From the NCBI GenBank assembly GCA_905182025.1, contig CAJJAA010000036.1:1-38964 (forward strand): a stretch of 38,964 nucleotides of DNA, given 5' to 3'. The stretch comes from an uncultured OM182 clade bacterium. Its GTDB lineage: Bacteria; Pseudomonadota; Gammaproteobacteria; Pseudomonadales; Azotimanducaceae. The notes under the pieces were generated by a model, which worked only from the letters and a program-made list of their open reading frames with translations, was not told where the DNA came from and did not search any database. This document shows, in pieces, positions 26,077 through 35,955 of the stretch. Position numbers and translations under genes: made by a program. Position 1 is the first letter of the stretch; each line of letters starts with the position of its first letter.

Positions 26077-28215
26077 TCACGAAGCACCCTTACGGTAAAG
26101 CAGATACAAGGGCACCCCACTGCGGCCATGCTCTGTTAGCTTACGTGAAATCTCCGGATCTTCATTGGTCCAATCACCTTTGAGATAACTCACGCCTGCT
26201 GCGTCGAAAACTGACTTCGTTGCCGCACTATCCAACGCGACCACCTCATTCACCTTACAGGTGATACACCACGCGGCAGTGAAGTTCACAAAAACAGGAC
26301 CTTGCGCCAATCTTTGTTGTAACGCAGCGGCGGAATATTTTTCAGCAATAGGTCCGCTATAAGCTGCCTGTTGCACGCTTTGAGAGTCAACCTCGGTTGC
26401 GGCCATGCCTGTGGTCGAGCTTCTTATGGTCGTCTCAGCTGATGCTTGAACCGTTGAGGTATGACTCGGGATATAACCTGTCAAAACGATCAAGAGCAGC
26501 GCGAGAACCTGCATGCTTAAACGACCGGGAGGCGATTTTGGTAAATGACGCAGAATCCAAATCGCCAAGACGAGACAAACCGCACCAACACCGACGATCA
26601 ATACACCGCCTGACCCTGCTTGAATGCTCAAAACCCAAACTAACCAGACCGCAGAGGCATACATAGGAAAGGCGAGTATTTCCTTGGTCGTGACCATCCA
26701 TGCGCCAGGTTTAGGCAATCGCGCAACAAAGGCAGGAAAGTAACACAGCATCAAATAAGGCAATGCCATGCCCAAGCCGAGGCTAGCAAAAATCAGCAAT
26801 GCTGACGCATTATTTTGCGTTAAGGCAAACCCAATGGCACTGGCCATAAAAGGTGCCGTACAAGGTGCCGCAACAATCGTCGCCAAGACGCCCGTTAAAA
26901 ATGAGCTGGAGTAACCTTGCTTCTCTGTCGCGCCTTGGCCAAAGCCCATCATGGCGTAACCCACCTCAAAGAAGCCCGACAAATTCAGCCCGATTAGTAG
27001 GAACAACCAAGCCAACACCGTCACTACCCAGGGGGATTGCAGTTGAAAGCCCCATCCAATTTCAGCGCCGCCGGTCCGCAATACAATCAACAAACCTGCG
27101 ACGAGGACGAAACTGAGCACGACGCCTAAAGCATAAAACCAACCATGCGCACGTATATGATGACTTTCTTGTACAAGTGATAAAATTTTGATTGATAAGA
27201 CGGGAAATACACAGGGCATCAAATTGAGAATCATGCCGCCGATAAAAGCAAACAAGATGGCCTGCCAGAGGCTAAAGGCATTGTCATTACCGATGTCGTT
27301 GTCATTGTCATTGTCAACAACAGCCGTCTGCCCCGAGGCTGATACGGCATTAACGGTCACTTCAAAGCCGGTTCTTAAACCGTCCCCAACGGCTTCTTCA
27401 ATCACAATCAGGCCGGAAAAGTCTGCCTTAGCTTGGTAGGCATAGCCGGTTTTGCTCTCCAGATTAAAACCCTTGTCAGTCACGCGCCAATTCTGTTCCA
27501 CCGGCGTGTCGATCAATCCTTCCGCAAAGGGAAAATAACTAATCGAGGTCACGCGGCTTGTCTTCAAACCGGGAATCGGTACGAACAGATTGTAGATTTC
27601 ATCACGAACGGTAACTGAGCCCTGCTCTTGCCATTTGCTAGGCACCTGGGCTGCTGCGGCCCTAAACAGTGATTGGTCAGGTTTTAATTGGGGTTGAGTT
27701 CCGAGGGGAATCGTTAAACTTAGCCTCGCTTGCTCGGGCACGCAAATGTCTGCACACACCAACCACTGCCCCACTGCGGCTAAATCAAGTGAGGCGGCAT
27801 CGAAACGTTCATCAATCGTGATTGTTACGGGGTAATAAACCTCGCCATGGTAACCAAAGTTCATCAAGGGACCGTACGGAATTTTTTCAGGGATCGGCCA
27901 AGCAAGTTCGCTCGCCGTGACGCCGTCTGGCAGTGTCCAAATCAACTTTGTAGGTGCACCTGAGTCACCCGGGTTACGCCAATATGTGTGCCAATCTTCG
28001 CGAATATCTTGCTTAAGCAGCACGGTAAAAGAGGCGCCGGACGCAACCTGCAAACTATCCGCAATCAACGACGCTTTTAAGTTACCCGAATCGACCTCTT
28101 GGGCAGCCGACGTGAAGCTAACAAGCAGACTTAGTAACAGCCACATTGCACCCACAAAAAAGCTTCGGGGTTGAACTGACCGAGCACGCTTAACCATTAA
28201 AAATACAATTCTCAT
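26077..28215 (-). CDS. DsbD/ScsB-family thiol:disulfide interchange protein
   Basis: About 712 residues in three parts. A signal peptide ends near SAAQ, followed by a periplasmic N-terminal domain with the Cys pair in LVCADICVPEQARL. The membrane core has one Cys in LNLMPCVFPVLSIK and the other in AAPCTAPFMASAIGF. The C-terminal thioredoxin-like domain has FTAAWCITCKVNE. It moves electrons from cytosolic thioredoxin across the membrane to periplasmic thiol acceptors. The N-domain (HTYWRNPGDSGAPTKL) is the ScsB/DipZ-type rather than E. coli DsbD-type. The start is uncertain: 28215 and 28197 (ATG) both leave a good signal peptide, and the frame is open to a TTG at 28272. It is upstream of the DUF255 gene. 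Confidence 0.9.
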   Translation of the reverse strand: MRIVFLMVKRARSVQPRSFFVGAMWLLLSLLVSFTSAAQEVDSGNLKASLIADSLQVASGASFTVLLKQDIREDWHTYWRNPGDSGAPTKLIWTLPDGVTASELAWPIPEKIPYGPLMNFGYHGEVYYPVTITIDERFDAASLDLAAVGQWLVCADICVPEQARLSLTIPLGTQPQLKPDQSLFRAAAAQVPSKWQEQGSVTVRDEIYNLFVPIPGLKTSRVTSISYFPFAEGLIDTPVEQNWRVTDKGFNLESKTGYAYQAKADFSGLIVIEEAVGDGLRTGFEVTVNAVSASGQTAVVDNDNDNDIGNDNAFSLWQAILFAFIGGMILNLMPCVFPVLSIKILSLVQESHHIRAHGWFYALGVVLSFVLVAGLLIVLRTGGAEIGWGFQLQSPWVVTVLAWLFLLIGLNLSGFFEVGYAMMGFGQGATEKQGYSSSFLTGVLATIVAAPCTAPFMASAIGFALTQNNASALLIFASLGLGMALPYLMLCYFPAFVARLPKPGAWMVTTKEILAFPMYASAVWLVWVLSIQAGSGGVLIVGVGAVCLVLAIWILRHLPKSPPGRLSMQVLALLLIVLTGYIPSHTSTVQASAETTIRSSTTGMAATEVDSQSVQQAAYSGPIAEKYSAAALQQRLAQGPVFVNFTAAWCITCKVNEVVALDSAATKSVFDAAGVSYLKGDWTNEDPEISRKLTEHGRSGVPLYLLYRKGAS

Positions 28216-28460
28216 ACGCAAACCATAAGGATCCGACATCATAACCCGACATGAGACCGGGAATGACAACAATCCTGACTTAACGAATAAGAAATAGGTA
28301 TGCCGCGTAGAGCGCGACGTTTAATGCATCAAGCAAAAAACGATATTGTATGCCAATCCACGGGGGTTGCGTCCTTTGCCAGCCGAATTGCTGGTTGGGC
28401 TTTGTTGATCGGCAGAGCCGCCAGCAATCGACTTCAGATCAACTACCCTTTAAGTACGCC

Positions 28461-29924
28461 CTATTGATACGCGAAGGCCGCATCATCTAAGTTGATGACG
28501 GGAATCTCTTCCTTCTCTTTCCAATAGTCCTGATTGTGCATCCATTCTGGCTTGTCGCCTCGCTTCGGCATGAGATGCATGGAGCGCTGCAGATAGTTTG
28601 GATTAAAGTTTTCAGCGTCAATCCAATCAAGTCTCGGCATACCTTGATCCTCCGCTCGCAGTGTCGGCATGACAGAGTGCATGCCTTTATCATCCATGTG
28701 ATTCAGCAACCGACAAACGAAATCACCGACCAGATCCGCTCTAAGGGTCCAGCTGGCGCGGAAGTAGCCGAACACCCACGCCATGTTGGGCACGCCGGTA
28801 AACATCATGCCGCGATAAGTGACGGTGTCTGCGAAATCGACCTGTTTACCATCAACTGAAAAATTGATGTCGCCCAACACACAAAGATTGAACCCTGTTG
28901 CTGTCACAACGATGTCTGCTTCAATTTCCTGACCTGATTTTAACAATACGCCTGTTTTGGTGTATCGCTCGATCTCGTCAGTGACCATCGATGCCTTGCC
29001 GGCGCTGATACCTTGAAATAGGTCACCATCAGGTACAAAGGCAAGTCGCTGCTGCCAAGGCCTATAACTCGGCGTAAAGTGCTTCATGTCATAGCCTTCA
29101 GGTAGACAAGCCTTAACACCCTCGAGCAGTTCTTTCTTGACCTCCTCTGGATGTTCGATCGCCATTTGGGTGAATTCTTCTTGGTTAAAGAGAACTTCTC
29201 GTCGAACGATTTCGTGGATCCACGCCTCATCGATGCCCAATTTGCGCAGATGGTCGGCCGTGACATTCTCGTTCTTTGCAGGTGTGAAATAGGTTGGTGA
29301 CCGTTGCAGTACGGTGATGTGCTCACAATCTGCTGCCATGGCTGGCACAACCGTCGCTGTTGTTGCGCCGGAGCCAATCACAAGAACCTTCTTATCCTTG
29401 TAGACCAAATCTTCAGGCCAGGTCTGCGGATGCACAATCTGACCGTCATAGTCGTCCATGCCATCCCAGTCTGGTGTGTAACCCTTAGAATGCTTGTAAT
29501 ATCCCTGACACATGTAGAGGAAATTGCAGGTGTACTTGAACGCCTCGCCGGTGTCTTTACGCTTGCCTTCGATCGTCCATTGCTGATCTTTACTGGACCA
29601 ACTCGCATCATTGATCCAGTGGTTGTAACGAATATGCTCGTCAATATGATTTTCTTCGATCACCTCGCCCATGTACTTAAGAATCTCCTCAGCTGAGGCG
29701 ATCGGCGCACCAACCCAAGGTTTGAATCGATAGCCAAAGGTATACAAATCGCTATCTGAGCGAATACCGGGATATTTATGGGTCCACCATGTGCCACCGA
29801 AGCTATCGAGCCCCTCAAGGATGGCATAGGATTTATCAGGGCACTGGGTTTGTAGGTGATAAGCACCACCTACGCCTGATATGCCGGCACCCACTATCAA
29901 TACATCAACATGTTCGGTTGTCAT
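28461..29924 (-). CDS. Flavin-containing monooxygenase, Baeyer-Villiger type
   Basis: A 487-residue flavoprotein. The N-terminal FAD Rossmann motif is DVLIVGAGISGVGG (7-20), and a second nucleotide motif for NADPH is KVLVIGSGATTATVVPAMA. Between them, YDGQIVHPQTWP is a close match to the Baeyer-Villiger fingerprint FxGxxxHxxxWP, with Tyr for Phe. VVTATGFNL is the late ATG motif. It would insert oxygen next to a ketone to give an ester or lactone, or oxidise a heteroatom. The start is the ATG at 29924 with GAGGAGAAAGT before it; an upstream in-frame GTG at 29948 is less likely. It lies downstream of the acyl-CoA carboxylase gene on the same strand. The substrate is unknown. Confidence 0.92.
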   Translation of the reverse strand: MTTEHVDVLIVGAGISGVGGAYHLQTQCPDKSYAILEGLDSFGGTWWTHKYPGIRSDSDLYTFGYRFKPWVGAPIASAEEILKYMGEVIEENHIDEHIRYNHWINDASWSSKDQQWTIEGKRKDTGEAFKYTCNFLYMCQGYYKHSKGYTPDWDGMDDYDGQIVHPQTWPEDLVYKDKKVLVIGSGATTATVVPAMAADCEHITVLQRSPTYFTPAKNENVTADHLRKLGIDEAWIHEIVRREVLFNQEEFTQMAIEHPEEVKKELLEGVKACLPEGYDMKHFTPSYRPWQQRLAFVPDGDLFQGISAGKASMVTDEIERYTKTGVLLKSGQEIEADIVVTATGFNLCVLGDINFSVDGKQVDFADTVTYRGMMFTGVPNMAWVFGYFRASWTLRADLVGDFVCRLLNHMDDKGMHSVMPTLRAEDQGMPRLDWIDAENFNPNYLQRSMHLMPKRGDKPEWMHNQDYWKEKEEIPVINLDDAAFAYQ

Positions 29925-30037
29925 ACTTTCTCCTCGTAGAAACGACACTAACCGAAAGTCTACCTAACGCCGCTGTTGAGATACTGACCTAAGTCAAGTT
30001 GACGATCTTTTAACTAAGATGGTCGTAGGACATTAGG

Positions 30038-31594
30038 TTAAGGTCGCATGCCCCAGGTCACCGGCCCTTTCAGTTCTTCTAAAAGCGGCTCTATCCAATC
30101 AACCCAAGTACACAGGCGTGCGCGAGTTTGACGTGGATCAATCAACTCATGAACCGCGAAGCTCTCCATCATCGGAAACGGGCTGCGGTTCGCCATTAAC
30201 TTGTCTTCAAGTTCTTTACGTTTTGCATCAGGGTCTTCGGCAGCGGCGATCTCTTTATGAAATGCAACAGCAACACCGCCTTGAACCGGCAATGCACCCA
30301 TCTCAAATGACGGCCAGGCAATCTTGTAATTATTTGGCGCGTAGTGAGCCGCTGAAGCCACACCAAATGACTTATGTATAGCAACCGTCGCCCATGGAAC
30401 CGTCGATTGAACCGCTGCGGCGACTGCACTCATACCGTAGCGAATGGTTGCTTCCTGTTCGGCATCAGGTCCTATCATGAAGCCCGGTTCATCAAGAAAA
30501 TTAACGACCGGAATATGAAACGTGTCGCAGAGTTCCATCATGCGTTTGGCTTTCTGTGAGCCCGTTGCTGTCATCGCGCCAGCAAAGTGACAGCAATCAT
30601 TGGCAATGATGCCCACAACCAAACCATTTAATCGGGCAAAGCCGGTAATCTGGCCTTGGCCATAAAAGGGTGATATTTCGAACCAGGAGTGCTTGTCGAC
30701 GACGTGCTCAATCAAATCACGCATCTCAAATGGAATACGTCCATCTTTGGGGACAATAGAAATAAGCGCTTCATCCGCGCGCTTGGGATCATCAGCGCAG
30801 TCTTTGCGCTCGGCAAGCTGCCAGACATTTTGCGGCATAAAATCCAAAAATCGCCGAACCTGCTCTAGCGCATCGGCTTCCGTATCGGCGACATTATTAA
30901 CAATGCCGCTGCGCGTATGCACTTTCCAACCACCTAACTGCTCTTTCGTCATCGACACGCCGAGTGCTCGCTCAACCAAGGCCGGTCCAGCAACCAGCAC
31001 CTGAGAGGTGTCTTTCACCATCACTGAAAAGTGCGAAGCCACTAAACGCCCCGCTGGAAAACCAGCCACGGGACCGAGCGCCGCAGAGACAACGGGCACC
31101 TTATTCATCGCCTCAGCGATGATTTTAAATCGAGGCTCTGCATTAACCGGTGAACCCACAGTCTGCTGTCTAGGTCCGCCTGAACCGGCGACACTGCCGC
31201 CGCCGCCTTCTAGCATGCGGACTAACGGTACCTTGAACTGGACCGCAAGCTCTTCCGCATAGACACTCTTGCGTAGCCCTGCACCATTGGGGGAACCCCC
31301 TTTTAAGGTAAAGTCTTCGCCGCCAACCGCCGTGCGTCGACCGTTAACCTCACCGAAACCAATGACATAGTTTGCCGGTGAAAAGGATGCGATTGAGCCG
31401 TCTTCGTTTTTCTCTGCAAAACCCGCGCCTTCGCCGTGTTCTTCAAAGGAGTCTTTACTGACAAGCTCCTCAATACGTTCTCGAATCGACAACCGTCCTT
31501 TGGCATGGTGTATTGCCACGGATTCTTCACCGCCCTGCAGTTTGGACAACTCAACCCGCTTTTCAATTTCTTGAACTTCTTTATACCAACTCAT
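30038..31594 (-). CDS. Acyl-CoA carboxylase beta subunit (carboxyltransferase)
   Basis: A 518-residue member of the propionyl-/methylcrotonyl-CoA carboxylase beta family, of normal length. It has two crotonase-fold halves. The first shows GRLSIRERIEEL, EDFTLKGGS, VRMLEGGGGSVAG and AALGPVAGFPAG. The second shows VVGIIANDCCHFAGAMTATGSQKAKRMM and FLDEPGFMIGPDAEQEATIRYG. It transfers CO2 from biotin to an acyl-CoA. The biotin-carboxylase/carrier subunit is not in the window, so it must be encoded elsewhere. AAAGAGAAG precedes the ATG at 31594. It diverges from an SDR gene and is followed by the Baeyer-Villiger monooxygenase. Preference for propionyl-CoA or another acyl-CoA cannot be told. Confidence 0.94.
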   Translation of the reverse strand: MSWYKEVQEIEKRVELSKLQGGEESVAIHHAKGRLSIRERIEELVSKDSFEEHGEGAGFAEKNEDGSIASFSPANYVIGFGEVNGRRTAVGGEDFTLKGGSPNGAGLRKSVYAEELAVQFKVPLVRMLEGGGGSVAGSGGPRQQTVGSPVNAEPRFKIIAEAMNKVPVVSAALGPVAGFPAGRLVASHFSVMVKDTSQVLVAGPALVERALGVSMTKEQLGGWKVHTRSGIVNNVADTEADALEQVRRFLDFMPQNVWQLAERKDCADDPKRADEALISIVPKDGRIPFEMRDLIEHVVDKHSWFEISPFYGQGQITGFARLNGLVVGIIANDCCHFAGAMTATGSQKAKRMMELCDTFHIPVVNFLDEPGFMIGPDAEQEATIRYGMSAVAAAVQSTVPWATVAIHKSFGVASAAHYAPNNYKIAWPSFEMGALPVQGGVAVAFHKEIAAAEDPDAKRKELEDKLMANRSPFPMMESFAVHELIDPRQTRARLCTWVDWIEPLLEELKGPVTWGMRP

Positions 31595-31842
31595 AGCTTC
31601 TCTTTAGATCGGTTTATTACTGTCGACTTTATACCAAGTCGCGGGCCGTCTTCACAATAGCCTTCGCCGTCGTCTTAATAATAGACTACACAGTGGTGAT
31701 CAACTCAACCCAACAACATAGCGTCGCTATGTCACTTATGAAGGGACATTTGGGTCGCTGAACCAAATTGATCTGGCTAGTCGCATACGGCACACTCAGA
31801 GTCGACTGGCTCAATCAAAACAATAAAATATAGAGGGATACC

Positions 31843-32625
31843 ATGGGACAAGTAGACGGAAAAATTGCACTCATTACAGGTGCTGCAATGGGCATCGGTG
31901 CAGCTTGTGCGGTCAGGCTCGCAGAAGAAGGTGCGACGATCATTCTGACCGACATTGATGACAAAAAAGGCGAATCGACAGCTGCGCTTATCAATAGCAA
32001 CGGCGGCAGAGCCGAATACCTACATCAAGATGTTACCCAAGAAGACCAGTGGATCGCACTCGTTAATGATATTGGCGCGCGCCATGGCGGCCTCGATATT
32101 CTCGTTAACAATGCGGGTATCGCTGTCGTCTGTGAGTCCATCACTGAAATGAGCCTTGAAGACTTTCACCTCCAAAATTCAATTAACCTTGATGGCGTGT
32201 TTCTCGGACTGAAACACTGTATCCCGGTCATGTCAGGCTCTGGCGGCGGATCAATCATCAATTTGTCTTCGGTCGCAGGTCTTAAAGCCGCGCCCTCTCT
32301 CGCTGCTTATGCGATGACCAAAGGCGGTGTTAAATTGCTCAGCAAGTCTGTCGCCAAGGAATGTGCGGTTGCAGGCAATGGCGTGCGCGTAAATTCAGTC
32401 CATCCTGGCATTATTGATACCGCCATCTGGAACAAAATGGGCTTAGGCGCAGATGTGCCCGGTGAAAATCGTACAGAGACCTCTGAAATCGCCCAACAAG
32501 CTGTACCCGGTGGTAAACTCGGTGTGCCAACAGACATCGCCAACGGTGTGGTTTTCCTCGCCTCGGAGTCTTCAAGCTACATGACCGGCAGTGAACTGGT
32601 GATTGATCACGGCCTGTCTTGTTAA
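31843..32625 (+). CDS. SDR family oxidoreductase
   Basis: A 260-residue classical short-chain dehydrogenase. The nucleotide motif is TGAAMGIGAA (12-21), with Asp37/Asp39 (LTDIDD) selecting NAD. ILVNNAGIA (86-94) follows. The catalytic Ser is in LSSVAG, with Tyr156 and Lys160 in AAYAMTKGG, and the C-terminus has SELVIDHGLSC. It resembles cyclic-alcohol dehydrogenases (cyclopentanol/cyclohexanol and steroid types), which would fit the Baeyer-Villiger enzyme nearby by supplying a ketone; this link is inferred from context. AGAGGGA lies four bases before the ATG at 31843. It is divergent from the carboxylase gene. Confidence 0.92.
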   Translation: MGQVDGKIALITGAAMGIGAACAVRLAEEGATIILTDIDDKKGESTAALINSNGGRAEYLHQDVTQEDQWIALVNDIGARHGGLDILVNNAGIAVVCESITEMSLEDFHLQNSINLDGVFLGLKHCIPVMSGSGGGSIINLSSVAGLKAAPSLAAYAMTKGGVKLLSKSVAKECAVAGNGVRVNSVHPGIIDTAIWNKMGLGADVPGENRTETSEIAQQAVPGGKLGVPTDIANGVVFLASESSSYMTGSELVIDHGLSC

Positions 32626-32922
32626 GCTCGACGATAGATAAAACAGTCTTCGACGGCCCCGTGTGAAAAACCTCATTGGGTCATCGAATGCTAAAGAATA
32701 TCCGAATAATGGCAACTTGGCGCATTTGCTATCGGTCCTATGACTATTTCTATCTATGACCATTCCTTCTTTTTATTAGTAATGGTTAATTGTACGTGAT
32801 ACTTTCCGCCCTCACTTGGGGGTGAACTGCGTGAGCGTTACAAGCACTGATGAACGTGCGGACAAATCAACGCTTTACCGGTCAAAAAATCACATTCTTT
32901 AATATCCGTCATGAGGTTGCAT
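32626..32922. other. 297-base intergenic region before pntAA
   Basis: No gene is seen. It follows the SDR stop and presumably holds the pnt promoter. CCCTCACTTGGGGGTG near 32809-32824 could pair loosely, but nothing here meets a terminator or riboswitch pattern. Confidence 0.4.
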
Positions 32923-34057
32923 ATGCAAATAGCAGTGCCTTCGGAGATTCATGCGAACGAAAAACGTGTCGCACTGATTCCCGATTCAGTCAAAAAACTT
33001 ACCCACGCGGGACTAGACGTTATGGTCGAGTCCGGCTTGGGTGTACAGGCGGGTTTTGCCGATAGCGACTACATCGACGCCGGCGCAACCATCAGCAATG
33101 ACCGAGCAGCCCTACTAGGCAGTGGCGGTATCGTGCTTCGGGTGCAAAAGCCGACACTTGAGGAGGTCGCCCAACTTAAGAAAGGCACGCTGCATATCAG
33201 CTACCTTGACCCCTACAACGAAACCGAACTCGTCGATGCGCTCGCTGCTCAAGGCGTCACGGCCATTAGCATGGAGATGATTCCTCGTAACGACACGCGC
33301 ACAGAAGATGGATGCCTTGAGTTCACAGGCAAACCTCGCCGGTTACGCCATGGTGCTATTAGGTGCCTCAAAGCTTAATCGAATCCTACCTATGATGATG
33401 ACACCCGCCGGTACATTGAGCCCTGCGCGCGTCTTCGTTATTGGCGCAGGTGTTGCGGGTCTTCAAGCGATTGCGACAGCTAAACGCATGGGTGCGAAGG
33501 TTGAAGCCTTCGATACTCGGTCTGTCGTCGCTGAACAGGTGCAGTCGGTTGGTGGCAAGTTTATCGAGATTGACCTCGGTGAGACGGGTCAAACTAAAGA
33601 CGGCTACGCAAATGCCTTAACCCCAGAACAGATCGAACTACAGCAGCAGGGCATGAAAGATGTCATCAGTAAATCAGACATCGTGATCACCACAGCGCAG
33701 CTATTTGGTCGTCCTGCCCCACTCATCGTAAACGGTGACATGGTTGCAGCAATGAAACCCGGTAGCGTTATCGTTGATATGGCCGTCGGCACAGGTGGCA
33801 ACGTCGAAGGTTCTGTTGTTGATGAAACCGTTGACGTCAACGGCGTATCAATCATTGGTGTTTCCAATCTGCCGTCTGAAATGGCGACCGATGCGAGTCA
33901 GATGTACTCCTCTAACCTTTTCAACCTCGTCACTGAGTTTTGGAATGAAGAAGAGAAGTCATTCAACCTCAACATGGAGGATGACATTCTTCAAGCATGT
34001 GTCATTACACACGATGGCGCACTCGTTAACGAAACCATTAAAAGCATCAGAAGCTAA
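32923..34057 (+). pseudogene. pntAA: NAD(P) transhydrogenase subunit alpha part 1 (dI), one frame break
   Basis: The NAD(H)-binding subunit of proton-translocating transhydrogenase, in two frames. The first (ATG at 32923, with GAGG six bases upstream) runs MQIAVPSEIHANEKRVALIPDS to SMEMIPR near 33288. The second carries TTRAQKMDALSSQANLAGY, the Rossmann motif VFVIGAGVAGLQAIATAKRMGA, AFDTRSVVAEQVQSVGG and VDMAVGTGGNVEGS, ending at 34057. Dropping one A at 33289/33290 gives an uninterrupted protein of about 377 residues, the usual PntAA length. As read, the first frame stops at 33378. Residues around the break match the family on both sides. A sequence error or very recent mutation is more likely than old decay. 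Confidence 0.9.
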
Positions 34058-34068
34058 GGAGGAATCAC

Positions 34069-34359
34069 GTGGAATTGGTATTTCTAACATTTATTTTGGT
34101 TCTGTCGATTTTCCTCGGCTTTGAACTTATATCAAAGGTCCCTGCGACCCTGCATACACCATTAATGTCTGGTGCAAACGCAATTTCAGGAATCACATTG
34201 GCGGGCGCATTTCTGTCTGCCGGTATGCAGAACAGTGAATATGCGACGTGGCTGGGAACAGCAGCCGTAGCCTTCGCAACGATTAACGTTGTTGGTGGCT
34301 ACCTTGTAACGGATCGGATGCTCGCAATGTTTAAGAGTAGAAAAGGCGGGGCCAAGTAA
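34069..34359 (+). CDS. pntAB: NAD(P) transhydrogenase subunit alpha part 2 (membrane)
   Basis: A 96-residue membrane subunit with three predicted helices. It contains SKVPATLHTPLMSGANAISG, the family hallmark just before the second helix. Together with PntB it forms the proton channel of the enzyme. The start is a GTG at 34069, six bases after AAGGAGGAATCAC-type sequence. The gene is intact, and its stop abuts the ATG of pntB (TAAATG). Having PntAA and PntAB as separate genes is usual outside enteric bacteria. Confidence 0.95.
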   Translation: MELVFLTFILVLSIFLGFELISKVPATLHTPLMSGANAISGITLAGAFLSAGMQNSEYATWLGTAAVAFATINVVGGYLVTDRMLAMFKSRKGGAK

Positions 34360-35749
34360 ATGGAAAATATAAACTTAAACTTGATCGCGAACCTTTCTTA
34401 TATCGTTGCAGCGGCCCTGTTCATCTTCGGTTTGAAGATGTTAGGTTCTCCCGCGACTGCCCGAAAAGGCAACATGCTGTCCAGCATCGGCATGCTCATC
34501 GCCGTTGTTGCCGGCTTAACCGCTGAAGGCATTGTCGACTTTAAGTACATCGCCGCAGGCATGATCATCGGCACGATCATTGGCGCTGCTGCAGCCCGCA
34601 TGATCGCCATGACAAGCATGCCAGAGATGGTTGCGCTGTTTAACGGCTCCGGCGGTATTGCGAGCTTACTGGTCGGTTGGGGTACCCTTTACGCACCTGC
34701 AGGCGAGGTTGTTTCGACTTTCACCGCGGTAACCATCATTCTTGCTATCCTTATCGGTGGTATGACCTTTACAGGCAGTATGATCGCTTACGGCAAGCTC
34801 AGTGAGACGATTGGCAGCTGGCGCGGTTGTCTTCTCTGGGCCAACGTATTGTTCAATAGCCTCCTGCTGATCGCTCTAATTGGCTCTGGCGTGATGTTCT
34901 GAGCATGGACCCTACACCTGATTCTGTTTGGTTCTGGGCAGTACTAGGGCTCTCACTACTACTCGGCGTCATGGCCGTCATCCCCATCGGTGGTGCAGAC
35001 ATGCCGGTTGTTATCTCACTGTTGAACAGTTACTCGGGTATCGCTGCCTGTGCTGCTGGCTTCGCGATAAATAACAACATATTGATTGTTGCCGGCTCGC
35101 TGGTTGGTGCATCAGGTATTATCCTGACCAACATCATGTGTAAGGCGATGAATCGATCACTGGCAAACGTACTCTTCTCTGGCTTCGGCGCAGTCAAGCA
35201 AGGCAAAGCCATTGAGGGTGAAGTTAAGCCAATATCTGTCGAAGACGCCTACTACTATCCTCGAAGCTGCCAGCAATGTCTGCTTCGTACCGGGTTATGG
35301 TATGGCTGTCGCACAGGCACAGCACGTTGTGAAGGAACTCGGCGAAATTCTTGAAAAGAACGGTGCTGAGGTCAGCTACGCAATCCACCCTGTTGCCGGA
35401 CGAATGCCTGGTCACATGAATGTATTGCTTGCAGAGGCGGATGTGCCTTACGAGCAACTTGTTGAAATGGATGAAATCAATCCACGCATCGAGAACGTCG
35501 ATGTCGCCAGTCGTTATTGGTGCAAACGACGTTGTGAACCCTTCAGCCCGCAATGATGAAGACAGCCCGATCTATGGCATGCCTATCATCAACGTTGACC
35601 AAGCGCAAACAGTGTTCGTTCTCAAGCGTTCAATGGCCTCAGGCTTCTCCGGTGTCGATAACCCACTCTTCTTCGGCGAGAACACACGTATGTTGTTCGG
35701 TGATGCGAAAGAGTCCATATCGGGTGTCGTTTCAGAATTTGGTAAGTAA
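34360..35749 (+). pseudogene. pntB: NAD(P) transhydrogenase subunit beta, three frame breaks
   Basis: Four consecutive frames together spell one PntB of about 460 residues. 34360-34902 holds the N-terminal membrane helices (YIVAAALFIFGLKMLGSPAT, FNGSGGIASLLVGW). 34905 to about 35255 continues them (IPIGGADMPVVISLLNSYSG, MCKAMNRSLANVLFSGFG). About 35257-35508 begins the NADP domain dIII ([40 protein letters not shown]). About 35510-35749 ends it ([28 protein letters not shown]). Breaks two and three are each cured by removing one base (T35256, A35509). The first needs one added or two removed bases near 34900 and could instead be a true split, since TGA and ATG are two bases apart. As read, no full PntB is made. 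Confidence 0.88.
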
Positions 35750-35780
35750 TACCAAGTCTCTATCGTCATCAAGATAAGTA

Positions 35781-35809
35781 AAAAGGCAGCCATTGGCTGC
35801 CTTTTTTTT
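35781..35809 (+). terminator. Rho-independent terminator of the pnt operon
   Basis: GGCAGCC-ATT-GGCTGCC is a perfect 7-base stem with a 3-base loop, extended by flanking A/T pairs and followed by eight T. It lies 32 bases after the last pntB stop. Confidence 0.95.
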
Positions 35810-35955
35810 ATCTGATCTATCTGCGAGAGTTTCAAGAGTTTCGATAGATTATTAGGCAGCATAGATGCTTAGATAAGCCATTAGAGCGTCAACAGGATTC
35901 TGTTTAGCCAGCCACTGCAGATCCCAAAAAAAAGCAATGTCGACGAGAATCAAAT

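Noticed and set aside
34360..35749. Programmed +1 frameshifting as the reason for the pntB breaks
   Set aside because: No slippery sequence, stop-codon context or shared motif is found at the breaks, and several shifts in one gene would make yield very low.
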